Origin: Paralvinella palmiformis
Lineage: Eukaryota > Annelida > Polychaeta > Terebellida > Alvinellidae
Length of the DNA: 64,000 bases
Assembly: GCA_025642065.1 (NCBI GenBank)
Contig: JAODUP010000522.1
Span: 281,048-345,047, forward strand
Reading direction: 5' to 3'
A model generated the notes under the pieces. That model was not told where the DNA came from and did not search any database. It saw nothing but the letters and a program-made list of their open reading frames with translations. This document shows, in pieces, positions 36,797 to 47,441 of this stretch (position 1 is the first letter of the stretch; every line of letters starts with the position of its first letter). The position numbers were made by a program, and so were the translations under genes.

Positions 36797-37009
36797 GTTT
36801 TAGCTGTGTATAATAAGGCACAGGCACAGAGAATCTCGAACCGTGAATTCAAACTCTGGACGTTTCTTCAGGGGGCTGAATCCAGAGTGGCGACTTTTCT
36901 TGCTGAGACATGTGTAATGTCTCACCAGTCCCTAAGCCGCCAAGCAAAATAAAAATACGAATCACCTACAGCCGTGGAGTTTGGGTGTAAAACACCCAAG
37001 TCAGATCAC
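36797..37009 (+). repeat. Repeat C, copy 1 (213 bp, three hairpins)
   Basis: The element runs from TTTTAGCTGTGTATAATAAG to AAGTCAGATCAC and matches 62287-62499 with about four substitutions. Three inverted repeats lie in series. The first is ACTCTGG/CCAGAGT (36853-36859 and 36882-36888) enclosing TTCAG/CTGAA. The second is TGAGACAT/ATGTCTCA with a 5-base loop (36904-36911 and 36917-36924). The third is GGGTGT/ACACCC with a 3-base loop (36983-36988 and 36992-36997). No box A/B and no coding motif were found. The family is not recognised. Confidence 0.8.
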
Positions 37010-37062
37010 GTGTGTGTAAACATGTGTGCGTTAGACTATTTATCTTGTATCACTATCTCTCT

Positions 37063-37078
37063 CTCCCTCTCTTTGTGT

Positions 37079-37140
<62 letters not shown>

Positions 37141-37184
37141 AAACCCACACAAACTCTCTAACACATACACACACACACACACCC
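37063..37184. repeat. (GT)n followed by (AC)n, inverted microsatellite pair
   Basis: About 56 bp of GT (37081-37138) is followed after ~25 bp by an AC tract (about 37160-37182). On one strand the two can pair as a long hairpin. Confidence 0.9.
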
Positions 37185-37670
37185 ATAGACATCAAATATT
37201 TTAGTCAATGAGTCACGGCCAATGACAGAATGGCTTCCGGTAGATGACCTCAGTAAGCCTCATGCCCTTCATCTAATGATTAATCATCTTGTCTCCATAT
37301 CGAGCTCAATCGTGTTGTGTAGAGAAAAATTGTTTTTTGCTGAAACTAATTTGTCTGATGATTCTATGAGTATGATATGGCAGATTCTTTCAGCTTGTTT
37401 TCTAAAATGACGAAGTACACCAACACTGCTAGTACAACAATATAATTTCCCAAAATGTCAAACAACCATTTATTCATCAATGCCTAGAGCATTGTTTTCC
37501 ATTTTAAAGAAAAAAAAAGTATTTAATGAATCAAATGTTATTTCATATTTGCGACATTATAGAATATCGTGGTAACATTATCTGTAATAACAGCTATTTG
37601 AGATGTCGGGAAATACGATTATAATACTCTGTCCGATTAAAAGTGATTGCACATCCTTACCCTTTTGTTA
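37185..37670. other. Region without a recognised gene
   Basis: No supported feature was seen. Confidence 0.45.
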
Positions 37671-37770
37671 TAAGTAGTAGTAGTAGTAGTAGTTGTTGTT
37701 GTTGTTTTAGTTTTTGTAGCTGTAGTAATAGCAATAGTAGTAATAGATGTAGTGGTAGTAGTAGTAGTAG
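37671..37770. repeat. (TAG)n/(TTG)n triplet microsatellite
   Basis: Imperfect TAG and TTG triplets produce a poly-Ser frame that is not a gene. Confidence 0.9.
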
Positions 37771-38004
37771 TAGTATATCAAGTTTACTTTCAACAACAGC
37801 AGTAGGAACATATTTTGCAATAGGTGTTCTTGTATAATTTACTATTATTGTAATAATATATGTTTATATATTTCCTACTATGACAACAATATAAAATATT
37901 TCAATTTACGTTTAAAACAATGATATTTTACACGGAGCCAGTTCAACTGAAATACAATCGGTATTTTAACAGTAATGTAACTTAGTTCTGCAATTTACAT
38001 TTAA

Positions 38005-38608
38005 AGGGACAGTCCACCCTCAGAACTTATAAAAAAATGTAATGTTTAGAACGGTAACCAACAATTCCACAATAATAATTGCGTAATATACCGGATATCA
38101 TAGATATAGGGAAATAATCAACATTACTGAACAGCCGACATTACGGAAGCCAGATTCGAAGACGGGAAGGAAAAACTGAAATGCTATGAAGTCACGTGGT
38201 AGATCTCAATAATGACGAGGATTATACTTTCTCTTTAGCGTTCATTTCTGAGCGATTTTGGTTCACTTTCCTTCTGTCTGGTTCTTTGTGGCTCAAACTG
38301 ATATGGTTGTATGCCATTCGTGATGTAATTTTAACAACGTAGTTGCGTTTTGTTCTGGAATAATTCTTTGTTCACGCTTTTTTACATGCTTTGGTACGGG
38401 CTCTACAGACTTCAGGTCAACCTGACGTGTTAAAGTGACGTCAGCATTCAGGAGCTCCCGATCTCTGTCTAGCTTCAACATTAATCAGCACTTTGAACTG
38501 GATTATTTAAAATGTTGGTGATCGTATACACTTTTTGACATTATTTATGATATTTGTGAGTGTAGCTGTATTATTCCTCAAAATTTGAAATGAAGGTAGA
38601 TGTTCCCT
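38005..38608 (-). mobile_element. MITE with exact TTAA duplications, copy 2
   Basis: The 604-bp element lies between TTAA at 38001-38004 and TTAA at 38609-38612. Its ends are imperfect inverted repeats: AGGGACAGTCCACCCTCA at one end and AGGGAACATCTACCTTCA (reverse complement) at the other. It is inverted relative to the 12.7-13.3 kb copy and shares internal blocks, including CAAACTGATATGGTTGTAT and a TGACGTCA palindrome. It has no coding frame. TTAA duplication is typical of piggyBac-type transposition, but the termini do not begin with CCC as in classic piggyBac, so the superfamily is tentative. Confidence 0.85.
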
Positions 38609-38659
38609 TTAATAAAAGTAATAAATAATTCCATAAACATAACACAAATATTAAAACAA

Positions 38660-38795
38660 CAATTGAAGTAGTAGTACTACTCATTGCAGTGATGGTAGTC
38701 GTATTAATAGTATTAGTAGTACTCATTATAGGGATGGGAGTAGTAGTAGTAGTAGTAGTAGTACTCATAACAGGGATGGAAGTTGTAGTAGTACT
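38660..38795. repeat. (AGT)n-type triplet microsatellites
   Basis: Imperfect GTA/AGT runs generate poly-Val and poly-Thr frames on opposite strands. No gene is implied. Confidence 0.9.
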
Positions 38796-38898
38796 TAAAC
38801 TACTGACACTTATTAAGTTGAGTTGTTTAGTATTGTTCCTTGTCACAACTGAGATATATGGTCATGGATTTAATCCAAAGGAAAGACTATCCCAAAAA

Positions 38899-38990
38899 CA
38901 TAGGAATAAGACGGAACATATCCAACAGACATAGGAATAAGCCGGAACATATCCCACAAACACAGTCGGAACACACAATATGTAGGTATG
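38899..38990. repeat. 31-bp minisatellite, about 2.5 units
   Basis: CATAGGAATAAGACGGAACA is repeated after 31 bp with one change, followed by a partial CACAGTCGGAACACA unit. Confidence 0.8.
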
Positions 38991-39039
38991 CAGAGCAACG
39001 TTTGAACCACAAGGGCATCTGAACCCACCTACTACTACC

Positions 39040-39980
39040 TCTAATAATAATATTAATACTACTATTAGTAGTCCCAGTACCGTTTATAGTGACACATTCT
39101 AGAATCCACTCCAATTAATGATCGTCTAATTATTAAGACAAAAGCTACGTGATAAATTAGAATATGGCTCCATTTACTTCTCAAAACTTTACTGGATACG
39201 GTCCGCTCTCGGTATAGTGTATAACCATATATCACCATTATTAATGTCTGTATAGCGTTATATGTGTGTTAATAACTAGGATGTTTTATTACTACAGTTC
39301 TGGGCAGCTTCTAATTATCGTGATGGTGTAATGTAAGATGACATTATATATATTTTTTTGTTGTTTACCTTTCTCACTAGAGGTTAACCTTTCTTATCAT
39401 ATCTCTATTGATTCATTAAATTATTCACCTGAATTTTCAAAATGACATAAACGTATTTCGGATATCAGGCCAATTTCTCTATATGTTTTCTAACACCGTG
39501 GATTGGCTTGTTCCCATAAAGCTGGCATTAAATTTAAAACAAAGTGAGTGATTGTATAAGGTTGTAAATATTTAACTTACGATGATCGTTTTTCTTATAA
39601 TGGCACTGATAAAAAACGAGACATATAGCTGATAAGCTTCTCCTTAATATACCATCCTAGAAATGTTGATATTAACGGAATTTGAACCCAAAACCTGCAG
39701 ATTTGCACCACAGTGATCTATACCCTGCGCCGTTAGAGTATCATTTGTATATGTAAAACAAATGAAAGCAAACTATTTTCTAATCGATGCCGGCCACACT
39801 GTAAAATGTATATTTAGCTTCATATATAGCAATCATCGTAATTCACTGAATTACGTTTGCCATCGTTTTAGACCGATTTACACCGATTTACCAACTAACT
39901 AACTCACGTATTCAATTACTCAGCTATAACCTTTCTCCAATTAAAGAAAATTAAGTGTCATCACTTCTGTCTTGTGTTAG
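39040..39980. other. Region without a recognised gene
   Basis: A+T-rich sequence; no coding or RNA feature recognised. Confidence 0.45.
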
Positions 39981-39989
39981 TCAGTTTAG

Positions 39990-42573
39990 GTAGACATCAA
40001 TAGTGTAGATGACTTTCTGTTCCATTGGGGTTGTTCAATGTTTGCCACTGACTATGAAATCTTTTGAAAATTACCAACTGACTTTTGTACCTGAGGGGAT
40101 AAGTGTTAGTGATTTCTTCAAGGAAATTTCGGGATTTGTTGACTTTCTTGCTACCAACAGTGGCCGTCTGTTGATCTTAGGTGATTTCAATATACATTAG
40201 GATTGCTAGAGGAATGCAGATATCAAACAACTGGCTGACATTCTTAGATCTGCCAATCTCAGGTAGCATCTCCAAGAAAGAACAAACAGATATGGTCACA
40301 TCTTAGATCTTGTCATCTCCCGTGATGATGACAATTAGATTAAGTGTGTGTCTGTGTCTTCCATGCTGTCTGATCATTAATTTTAAATTGTTAATATTAA
40401 TGTATCTTTACAGAAACAATCCGTTTCAGCTGAAGTTATTTGATATATACATTATTAGTTGGCTTTTTCTTACTGATCTGCGAGTCTCTTCTCTGCTATT
40501 TGCTCCACTGGATGATATGGATCATCTGGTGGATCTCCATGATAGTACATTGAGAGACATTGTAGATAAATGTGCACCTTTAAGGACAAAGGAAATGCTA
40601 AGAAGGAAATGCTAAGAACACCAATGTTTCCAATAAGAATATACAAGGTGCAAAGCGACACAGAAGGTATTGCGAGCGGCTGAGGATCAGGACCAGTTTG
40701 TGTGTTCAGTATGAAATGTTCAAGATTAATACAATTCTAGATAAAATATCCTTACTTCTACTAAATCTGAATATTATAATAAAAATATGAAAGCATCCAA
40801 GATATATCAAATGACGTTTTTTGATGTTGTGAATAAAGTATTAAATACACGTCAAACTTTCCAAACATTATCAACATAGGTACAGATATGGCCCATAGTT
40901 TTAATAACTTCTTCTGTAAACAAAATATCAAATACACATAGTGGGTTCCCTTCCAACTCCCAATCACACAGGAAGCCATTGGTAGAAGAGTCTTACATGT
41001 CCATGATGGCTATTTGAGCCTTTTATAGAGATTGATAACAGACAGTTGCTGAAAGGGTCATCTAATGCTTTACGTGCAGTTGAACCTATGCCTACATGAT
41101 TTGTGAAATATAGTCTAGATATTCTGTTAATCCCAATTTCAAATATATCTTAATACATTATTAACTCTGGATGTTTTTCCTAGATCCACGAAAGCTGTCC
41201 TTGTAAAACCATTAATAAAAAACGACATAATGGACTGTAATATTCTAATCAATTACAGACCTGTTTAAATCTCATATTTGTTATCTAAAGTTATAGAAAC
41301 GGCAGTTGTTTTCCATCTAAACAAATACTTAATCAATAATAACCTTAATGAATCACTGCAATATGCCAATAAAAGTTGTCACGGCATTGAAGCAGCCTTG
41401 GGTGAAAATTATATTATTATGTCAATATATCACGGTAAGCTAGTAATATTTGTTATTCTGGACCTGTATGCTGCATTTGATAAAGTTGACCATAATGTGT
41501 TTTTCTATGGATTAAAATAAATGCTTGGTCTGTCAGGTAAAGTACTTCAATGCTTTCCATCCTATCTGGAACAACGCACGCAAAGAGTGACTGTTCATGG
41601 TTTTTGTCCTCTTGGAATCATTGCGCATTAAATATCACTTGTATGCTGATGACACACAGCTCTATACACCAAACATTTTTCATTTTCCTTGAAAAAGTTA
41701 GAACATTGTATTGCTGATATTCGGCTATATATGTCTCAAAATCTTCTAAAACTAGATGATGATAACAGGAATCGTATGTATTTCGCATCACCACATTGTG
41801 TTAAATCCCTAAAGTCCCCAGCATTACAGCTATGTATATCTTCTATTACCCCTAATGGGTCAGTACAAAATCTAGGGGTTATTTTTGACCAATGTAATAA
41901 CATGTATGAACATGTATGCCGATCTGCCTACTACCATCTTAAGAACATCCACTGTTTAAAAGCATTATTGACACAAGAAATACTTGTAACTGTAGTCCAT
42001 GCCTTTGTTACATCTCGTATAGACTATTGTAACTCCCTGTTATATGACATATCTGATTATAACATTAATCGCCTTCAGAGAATTCAGAATAGTGCAGCTC
42101 ACATTGTAAAAAATACTAGAAAATATGATAATATCACCCCAATTCTTCAAAACCTACATTAGCTACCTGTTAGACAGCACATCCATTTCAAGATTTTGTT
42201 AATGTCTTATAAATCAATTAATGATATGGCGCCAGAATACCTGTGTGAACTGGTTTCCATTAGAAAGTCATTCTGAAAACTCAGGTCATCTATTCAGATA
42301 CTATTGCTGGTGCCAATCGTATGGCGATTATGTGTTTAGTGTTGCAGCCCCCACTTTGTGGAATAAGTTGCCGACAGATATTAAAAATGCGTCGTCTCTT
42401 GAAAAGGTTTAAATCTCTTCTAAAACCACACCTATTCAAGGTCGCTTTCACAGATGAATAATTACTATCTTTTAAATCATTAAAGGGTTTTTACAGATAT
42501 ATTATTTGTACAGTGCCTTTGAATGGCTCCTCCTAGTAAGGGTGCTTTATTAAATATACATTATTATAATTAA

Positions 42574-42618
<45 letters not shown>

Positions 42619-42620
42619 GT
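39990..42620 (+). mobile_element. Degenerate LINE, lineage a, copy 2
   Basis: A 5'-truncated copy of the family at 19.9-22.4 kb. The endonuclease C-terminus (SFENYQLTFVPEGISVSDF, then LLILGDFNIH with catalytic GD.N) ends near 40200. The reverse transcriptase has KAVLVKPLIKN, LLSKVIETAVVFHLNKYL and ILDLYAAFDKVDH (usually DLSAAFDTVDH), with a YADDTQLY box at 41642-41653. The long C-terminal frame 41689-42162 holds LGVIFDQ, VVHAFVTSRIDYCNSLLYDI and RLQRIQNSAAHIV, followed by WLPVRQHIHFKILLMSYKS. The 3' tail, with TACAGTGCCTTTGAATGGCT, ends in (TTA)n (42566-42619). Stops and frameshifts show it is dead. Confidence 0.85.
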
Positions 42621-42960
42621 ATCCGTCGACATACATGCTCAGCATAACTATTTATCCCCGGAGAGAGTTTTCTAATATGTATGTCCTTGCCTGTACTACG
42701 TGGCATTAATAATTGCGTGATATTCCCCTTTTCCCGAGGTTATTGCTGAAAAACTTCAAACGGATCGCATTACGATTTACATTATTATTCAACCAATACC
42801 TGGCTTATATGCCTGTTCTCTGTGTAATGTTTATGTGTCAATACCAGCCATGATAAGGTAATGGGTTAATTAATGATCAGATTAGGCTGGAATAAAATGC
42901 TCTTTTTTTGTACGGTGGAGCAGGCCGAATGCAAATGGATAGAGTGGACTGCCCTTGTCA
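42621..42960. other. Region without a recognised gene
   Basis: This could hold the missing 3' end of the Gypsy element that follows on the minus strand, but no LTR copy of the 46.5-46.67 kb sequence was seen. Confidence 0.4.
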
Positions 42961-42964
42961 TATG

Positions 42965-43900
42965 TCTTATAGTTCACTCTTAGCACATTTCAATAGATCG
43001 TTCAGGTTTCTTAACAATTCGGCCACTTGTTCTCGTAGGTGTATTTGATGAACATACATCATTGACAGGTGATTGATCTTGCTGGTTATCATTAGGTGTT
43101 GCCGCAGCTGTTGATTCGCTGGTCATAGTCATTGCTTGTGTGTTTACAATATGAGGCAAATGTCTACGAGTCTTTCTATAAATACCATCATCATTTGTTT
43201 GAACATTGTAGGACCACCAACTGACCTATTCTAAGACTGTTGCTTTCTGTTTCCATGATCCATTGGAATATAATCAGACAGGTGCATTGGTGGCTAATTA
43301 TTTTAATGGCTTTGTAGACTGGTTATAGTACATTTTCCTCTTTCTTTTCCTTTCTTTCAGCTTTGAATTTTGGTGATGTTGAACATTTGGCAATGTAGTT
43401 CACAGAATAACTATGGTGGCAATTTGCCACATTCTAGAGGTGTAGCTCTGTAAGCTAGCAATGCTAAGTGATGATCTTCATTGTTTTTCATTCACGTTTT
43501 ATCAACCTTTCTTGCAATTTGACAGCTTTTTCAGCTCTGTCATTAGCCTGAGCATTCTCTGTACTTGACATTTTTGACTGAAACCTTTACTAGAACTATG
43601 CAAATGACAGAAACTCTTCACTACTGAACTATGCCGCATTATCTGAGAATACGATATTTGGTATCTCGAATCTTGCCATGATATATTTCAAGGCTTCAAC
43701 CATGTGTTTTAATGTAGCATGACAGAGCTTGGCAATTTCTGGAAAGTTGGATGTATAGTCAACTACAATTATATAGTGTGCTCCGTTGAGAGTAAATAGA
43801 TCTGTTCCAAATCTCATCCATGGTGCTGCAGGTGCATCGTGTTGACGCAGTGGCTATTTTTGTTGTTTTTTATTGATACAGTCACAAGTACTGATTATTT
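42965..43900 (-). pseudogene. Ty3/Gypsy integrase remnant
   Basis: On the minus strand, MRFGTDLFTLNGAHYIIVVD and YTSNFPEIAKL carry the first Asp of the integrase DDE triad (GTDLF), and the second Asp lies in IPNIVFSDN. Near 43040 a C-terminal TRTSGRIVKKPERSIE matches the usual end of Gypsy pol. Integrase joins the retroelement cDNA to host DNA. The reading frame is interrupted in several places, and the part between the second Asp and the C-terminus is poorly preserved. Confidence 0.8.
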
Positions 43901-44199
43901 TATGAATCTCTTCATTCAAATTGGGCCAGTACATTGCTTGACGAGCTCTGGATTGACATTTTCCAATTCCCATATGTTCCTCATGGATTATTTGTTTGAT
44001 TTCATGATAACTCCGTCAACTTATGAAAACCTCTTGCAGAAAGTTGTGATAATGACTGCAATGTGCTATTCAGCCTCTTATTATATTTGTTTTCACCTGG
44101 TGTAATATATAATATTTGTCCGTTTCTTCTGCAATTGTTCTCTACACGTCATCTCTTACTCGCATCATTTTATTGACTAAGTTGACGTGAACTGGTATC

Positions 44200-45400
44200 T
44201 CTTATTCTGTGTAATTCTTCGTATTAGGTGGTTTCCACGTGAGAGTGCATCTGCTAAAATCAAAGATTAGCCAGATATATATTGTAAATCCATATCATAT
44301 CTCCGTCTTCTAAGCATCAGTCTTTGCAGTTTGGGTGTCATCTCACTCAAATTCCTTTTTATTATTCCAGTGGTGCAGTCCTTCTCTATTTGTGCATAAC
44401 TGGTCTTAGCATCTATCATAAAACGTCCTACGTAGGCAACAAGTAGCCATTTTGAATCATGTAGTTGCATTATCACTGCACCTAAAGCATCATTTGAAAC
44501 ATCAGAGGATATTTTGTTTGCTTTCGGGGATCAAAATAAGCTAGTATTGGTTTATTTGTCAGAACTGTTTTGATCATTCCACTTTTTTTGTGTTGAGTAG
44601 ACCATTCCCATGCTGTATATTATTAAGCAGGGACAGCAATGCCTTGTTTTGGCTGACTAGTGTAGCATGAATCTAGCCTGGTAGTTTATCACACCAATGG
44701 CTCACTTGACATCTTGTTTGGTTGTTGGACGCTGGAACCTTCCTGAAACTCCCTTTAGTCTTACTTAGCTTTAAATTGTTTGCCTTGATTATTTCTAGAA
44801 CACCATGTAGTCTTTTGTACATCCCCAAATCAGTATGTCATCAGTAAAAAAAGCGAAATCCATCTAGAGCTTCCATTATTCTGATATTTTTTGTGGAAGA
44901 TTTCTGGGGCTGAACTGATCCTATACGGCATCATCTTGAAGCTATATCTCTCATATGGTGTTGCCATTGTGCACAACATAGTGCTTGCTTCATTTAACTG
45001 CATTCGATTTTAGAGACCTAAGCTCTTGCCATATCATCAACCATCTCTGCTGTGTGTGGCAAATGGTAATGTTCACTTTTGATGTGCGCATTTAAATCTG
45101 TTGGGTCCAAACACAGTCTGATGCACTCGTTGGACTTTTCGAATATGACGAGTGAATTATCCCAATCAGTTGATTCCTCAGTACGTCTAATTACACCCAT
45201 TTCTCCAGTCTATCACGTTCCTTTTCTCTCTCTCAGAGTGAATGGCACGTGTCGTGCTACATGTACTGACGGGACAGCATTTTCCTTTCAGCTGTATCTG
45301 ATGTTTGTCTGGCACGTGATTTGTTATATGTGATGCTTTGGTAACTGTATGTTCCTGTACATGCTGGCTTTGCTTGACCAATCCCATCAGTTCTGGTGTT
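44200..45400 (-). pseudogene. Ty3/Gypsy reverse transcriptase and RNase H remnant
   Basis: Minus-strand reading from 45387 gives SEREKRNVIDWRN, then MGVIRRTEESTDWDNSLVIF and CIRLCLDPTDLNAHIKSEHY, the classic N-terminal finger region of Gypsy reverse transcriptase. The palm with the YVDD-type box is not intact. At 44267-44476 the RNase H/connection end has MTPKLQRLMLRRRRYDMDLQ, followed by LADALSRG-like sequence after a stop. Frameshifts and stops are frequent. Confidence 0.8.
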
Positions 45401-45756
45401 CTGGATCACAGCAATGATGTTTTGTCATCACAGGTAACGAGAATACATCCAATATTATATGGGATCTCATTATATTTTACTCTTTCACGACATGTATGAA
45501 GTTAAGTTGGTGTCTTTTTTCCTTAACTTTGGTCTTTGTTATAGTCCTTCACGGAGAGTAGATTTGTTTGTGCGACCGTGTCATTCTTCAGAGGTAGTAT
45601 TGTTCCATTTACTGGTAATGGTGCAGATCATTCATCGCCTGTTTCAGTGTCGACTGGATAAACAAATATCTCCTCTTCACTCTCACTGGGTTCATTACTT
45701 TTCTGCGTATGGTTATCCACTATTCTAATAGACTGTTTGACAGCTTGATCGAAAAT

Positions 45757-46470
45757 GATTTTTCAAGTGACATTTAGCGCACGTCTTTGCCCAAGCCGGA
45801 CATTCGTTAAAGCCGTGTTTTTGCCCACAGACACGACATTCCTGTCTGCCTGTGCGGTTCTCTTGGTTGCTCCTGACCTCTGACCACTGTCACGAGTGAC
45901 TTGTCTGGTTCTCATAGTAACCTTTGTTCTTACCGGATCGCCTTACAGCACCGACGCTAGCTAGCTAGTACAGTACGGCTTCTAGCGCCATCCGTCATTG
46001 TCTGAATCTGGCGTTTCTTGACTTCGCCGGCTAGGCAAAAGGATACTGCTTTTTTCAGGTATAAATCATCATTAGAAAGTAATTTATCTTTCACTTTGAG
46101 GTTTAATGTTTCCAGAACAATTGATCCCGTATTAGAGATTCTTCAAGTATCCAGTAATTACATGTTTTAGCTGTGTGCTTCAAGTCAGTAACGTATTGTT
46201 CTATTATTTTATCTTCGTGCTGTAAACGTGTACGAAACACAACTCGTTCGTTTCATTAATTCGTTATGTACTTACGTATCACCGCAGCAGAATTTCCCTT
46301 TCTCCATCTTTGAATGACAATGTATTAAACACAACAATGGCTTTTGGACCGGCTACAGTCAATAAAACGGCGACTTTTCTTTTATTTTGTTTGCTATCCA
46401 TATTGATCGCTTACATATTGATCGCTTGGAATATCATTTATTTTGGTGGCTTCATGTGTTCCATTTTTAA
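45757..46470 (-). pseudogene. Ty3/Gypsy gag remnant with zinc knuckle
   Basis: A CCHC zinc knuckle, C-R-V-C-G-Q-K-H-G-F-N-E-C, is encoded on the minus strand at about 45785-45830. The upstream gag body (near 46100-46240) reads RTRLQHEDKIIEQYVTDLKH, then SLIRDQLF. The N-terminal part has a start at 46462-46464 (MEHMKPPK, followed by a stop) and KVAVLLTVAGPKAIVVFNTL near 46340-46380. It packages the RNA in an intact element, but here the frame is broken. Confidence 0.8.
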
Positions 46471-46673
46471 TTAATTCTTTGGGACTTAATTGATCCGGTA
46501 ATTCAATCCGTTAGTGAATGCGTTCATTAGACTTTTGGTACCGTGTAATGTTGGATGTACCGTTGTCTATGTCTAAAAGTGTGTGTCCACAAGACTGTCT
46601 TCAACATGAACTGATTTTGTTAAACAAGTCTTTCTTTACTACTGTCCAATGGTGACGTGATATAGTATATATA
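46470..46673 (-). repeat. 5' LTR/leader remnant of the Gypsy element
   Basis: On the minus strand this lies upstream of gag. GGTACCAAAAGTCT (46529-46542 in plus coordinates) resembles a degraded leucine-type primer-binding site, so sequence above it would be the LTR edge. Only about 130 bp of LTR is visible before repeat A begins, and no second LTR was found. Confidence 0.35.
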
Positions 46674-47132
46674 TAAATACAACTATACATACATTAATCT
46701 AAAAATAAAATGTTCAATACCTCCACATATTGATAAATGTGTGCGTATACCTAAGCATGTGTCTGGTCTACTCATCAGCCTGTGGGAACCAGCTAATTCG
46801 CTTTTCGTACGCGACAAATATGTCACGCCCACAGGAAAGCGGCTACATGCAGGCTACGTACAAAAAGCGGAAGCACGTAAAAAACATACCATTTGATACC
46901 ACAGCTCGCAACAAACAACACGTGCGTGTGGTTCAATGGTGACTTGCTACATACATACATAACATTTACACCACAGTTTTTAAACCCAAAGAAACCTTAT
47001 AAAAAGTTTGAACTAAATCGCCTCGCTTTATTCTGGGTTCGAATAACTGAATAAATCCTACCTATATGAACCATGTATCAATACACGTCCGACTAGTCTG
47101 GCGTCGAAGTTCTTCTCTAACCTAAGTGAAAA
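46674..47132 (+). repeat. Repeat A, copy 5 (fragment)
   Basis: It begins inside the unit at TAAATACAACTATAC, directly against the Gypsy/AT junction, and carries the best-preserved small frame (46730-46942). A small internal rearrangement lies at about 46960-47020. It ends in CTAACCTAAGTGAAAAT, followed by a short local duplication. Confidence 0.8.
46730..46942 (+). other. Best-preserved small frame of repeat A
   Basis: The frame encodes 70 residues starting MINVCVYLSMCLVYSSACGN and ending KQHVRVVQW. It has a hydrophobic Cys-containing N-terminus and a basic KKRKHVK stretch resembling a nuclear localisation signal. Frames at 446, 26372 and 52112 align to it with few changes, and the one at 25086 is shifted at its start. 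No known family is recognised and translation is unproven. Confidence 0.25.
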
Positions 47133-47441
47133 TCTAAGTGAAAATTCATGGGAAATGGTTTCCTTATAATAAGTGCATTCCAAACAGCTGTATTAAACCT
47201 ATATCTTACTGACATTACACAACTTAAAGGAAACCTGTAGAATGCAGATATGTTAGGGTTGTGTTATTAAATTAAAATACTTGACATGCGATCGCGCGTT
47301 TGTGTATGTGTGCGTGTGTGTGTGTGTATTTTATATTATAACGAGGCACCGGCACAGCGTATCAAATTCCACGCATTCATAAAACCCATTGCTTGTCTTG
47401 ATAAATACATACATACATGTATGGACTTATTATAGATATGT
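47133..47441. other. GT-tract-headed stub similar to repeat C/A heads
   Basis: A GT tract (about 47306-47328) is followed by ATTTTATATTATAACGAGGC and ACCGGCACAGCGTATC, resembling the heads of repeats C (ATAATAAGGCACAGGCACAG) and A (AGGCAACAGGCACAG). The sequence then diverges. Confidence 0.4.

Noticed and set aside
36797..37009. Helitron or hammerhead ribozyme assignment for repeat C
   Set aside because: The 3' hairpin is suggestive, but there is no CTRR terminus or clear TC start, and the conserved hammerhead core words are absent.
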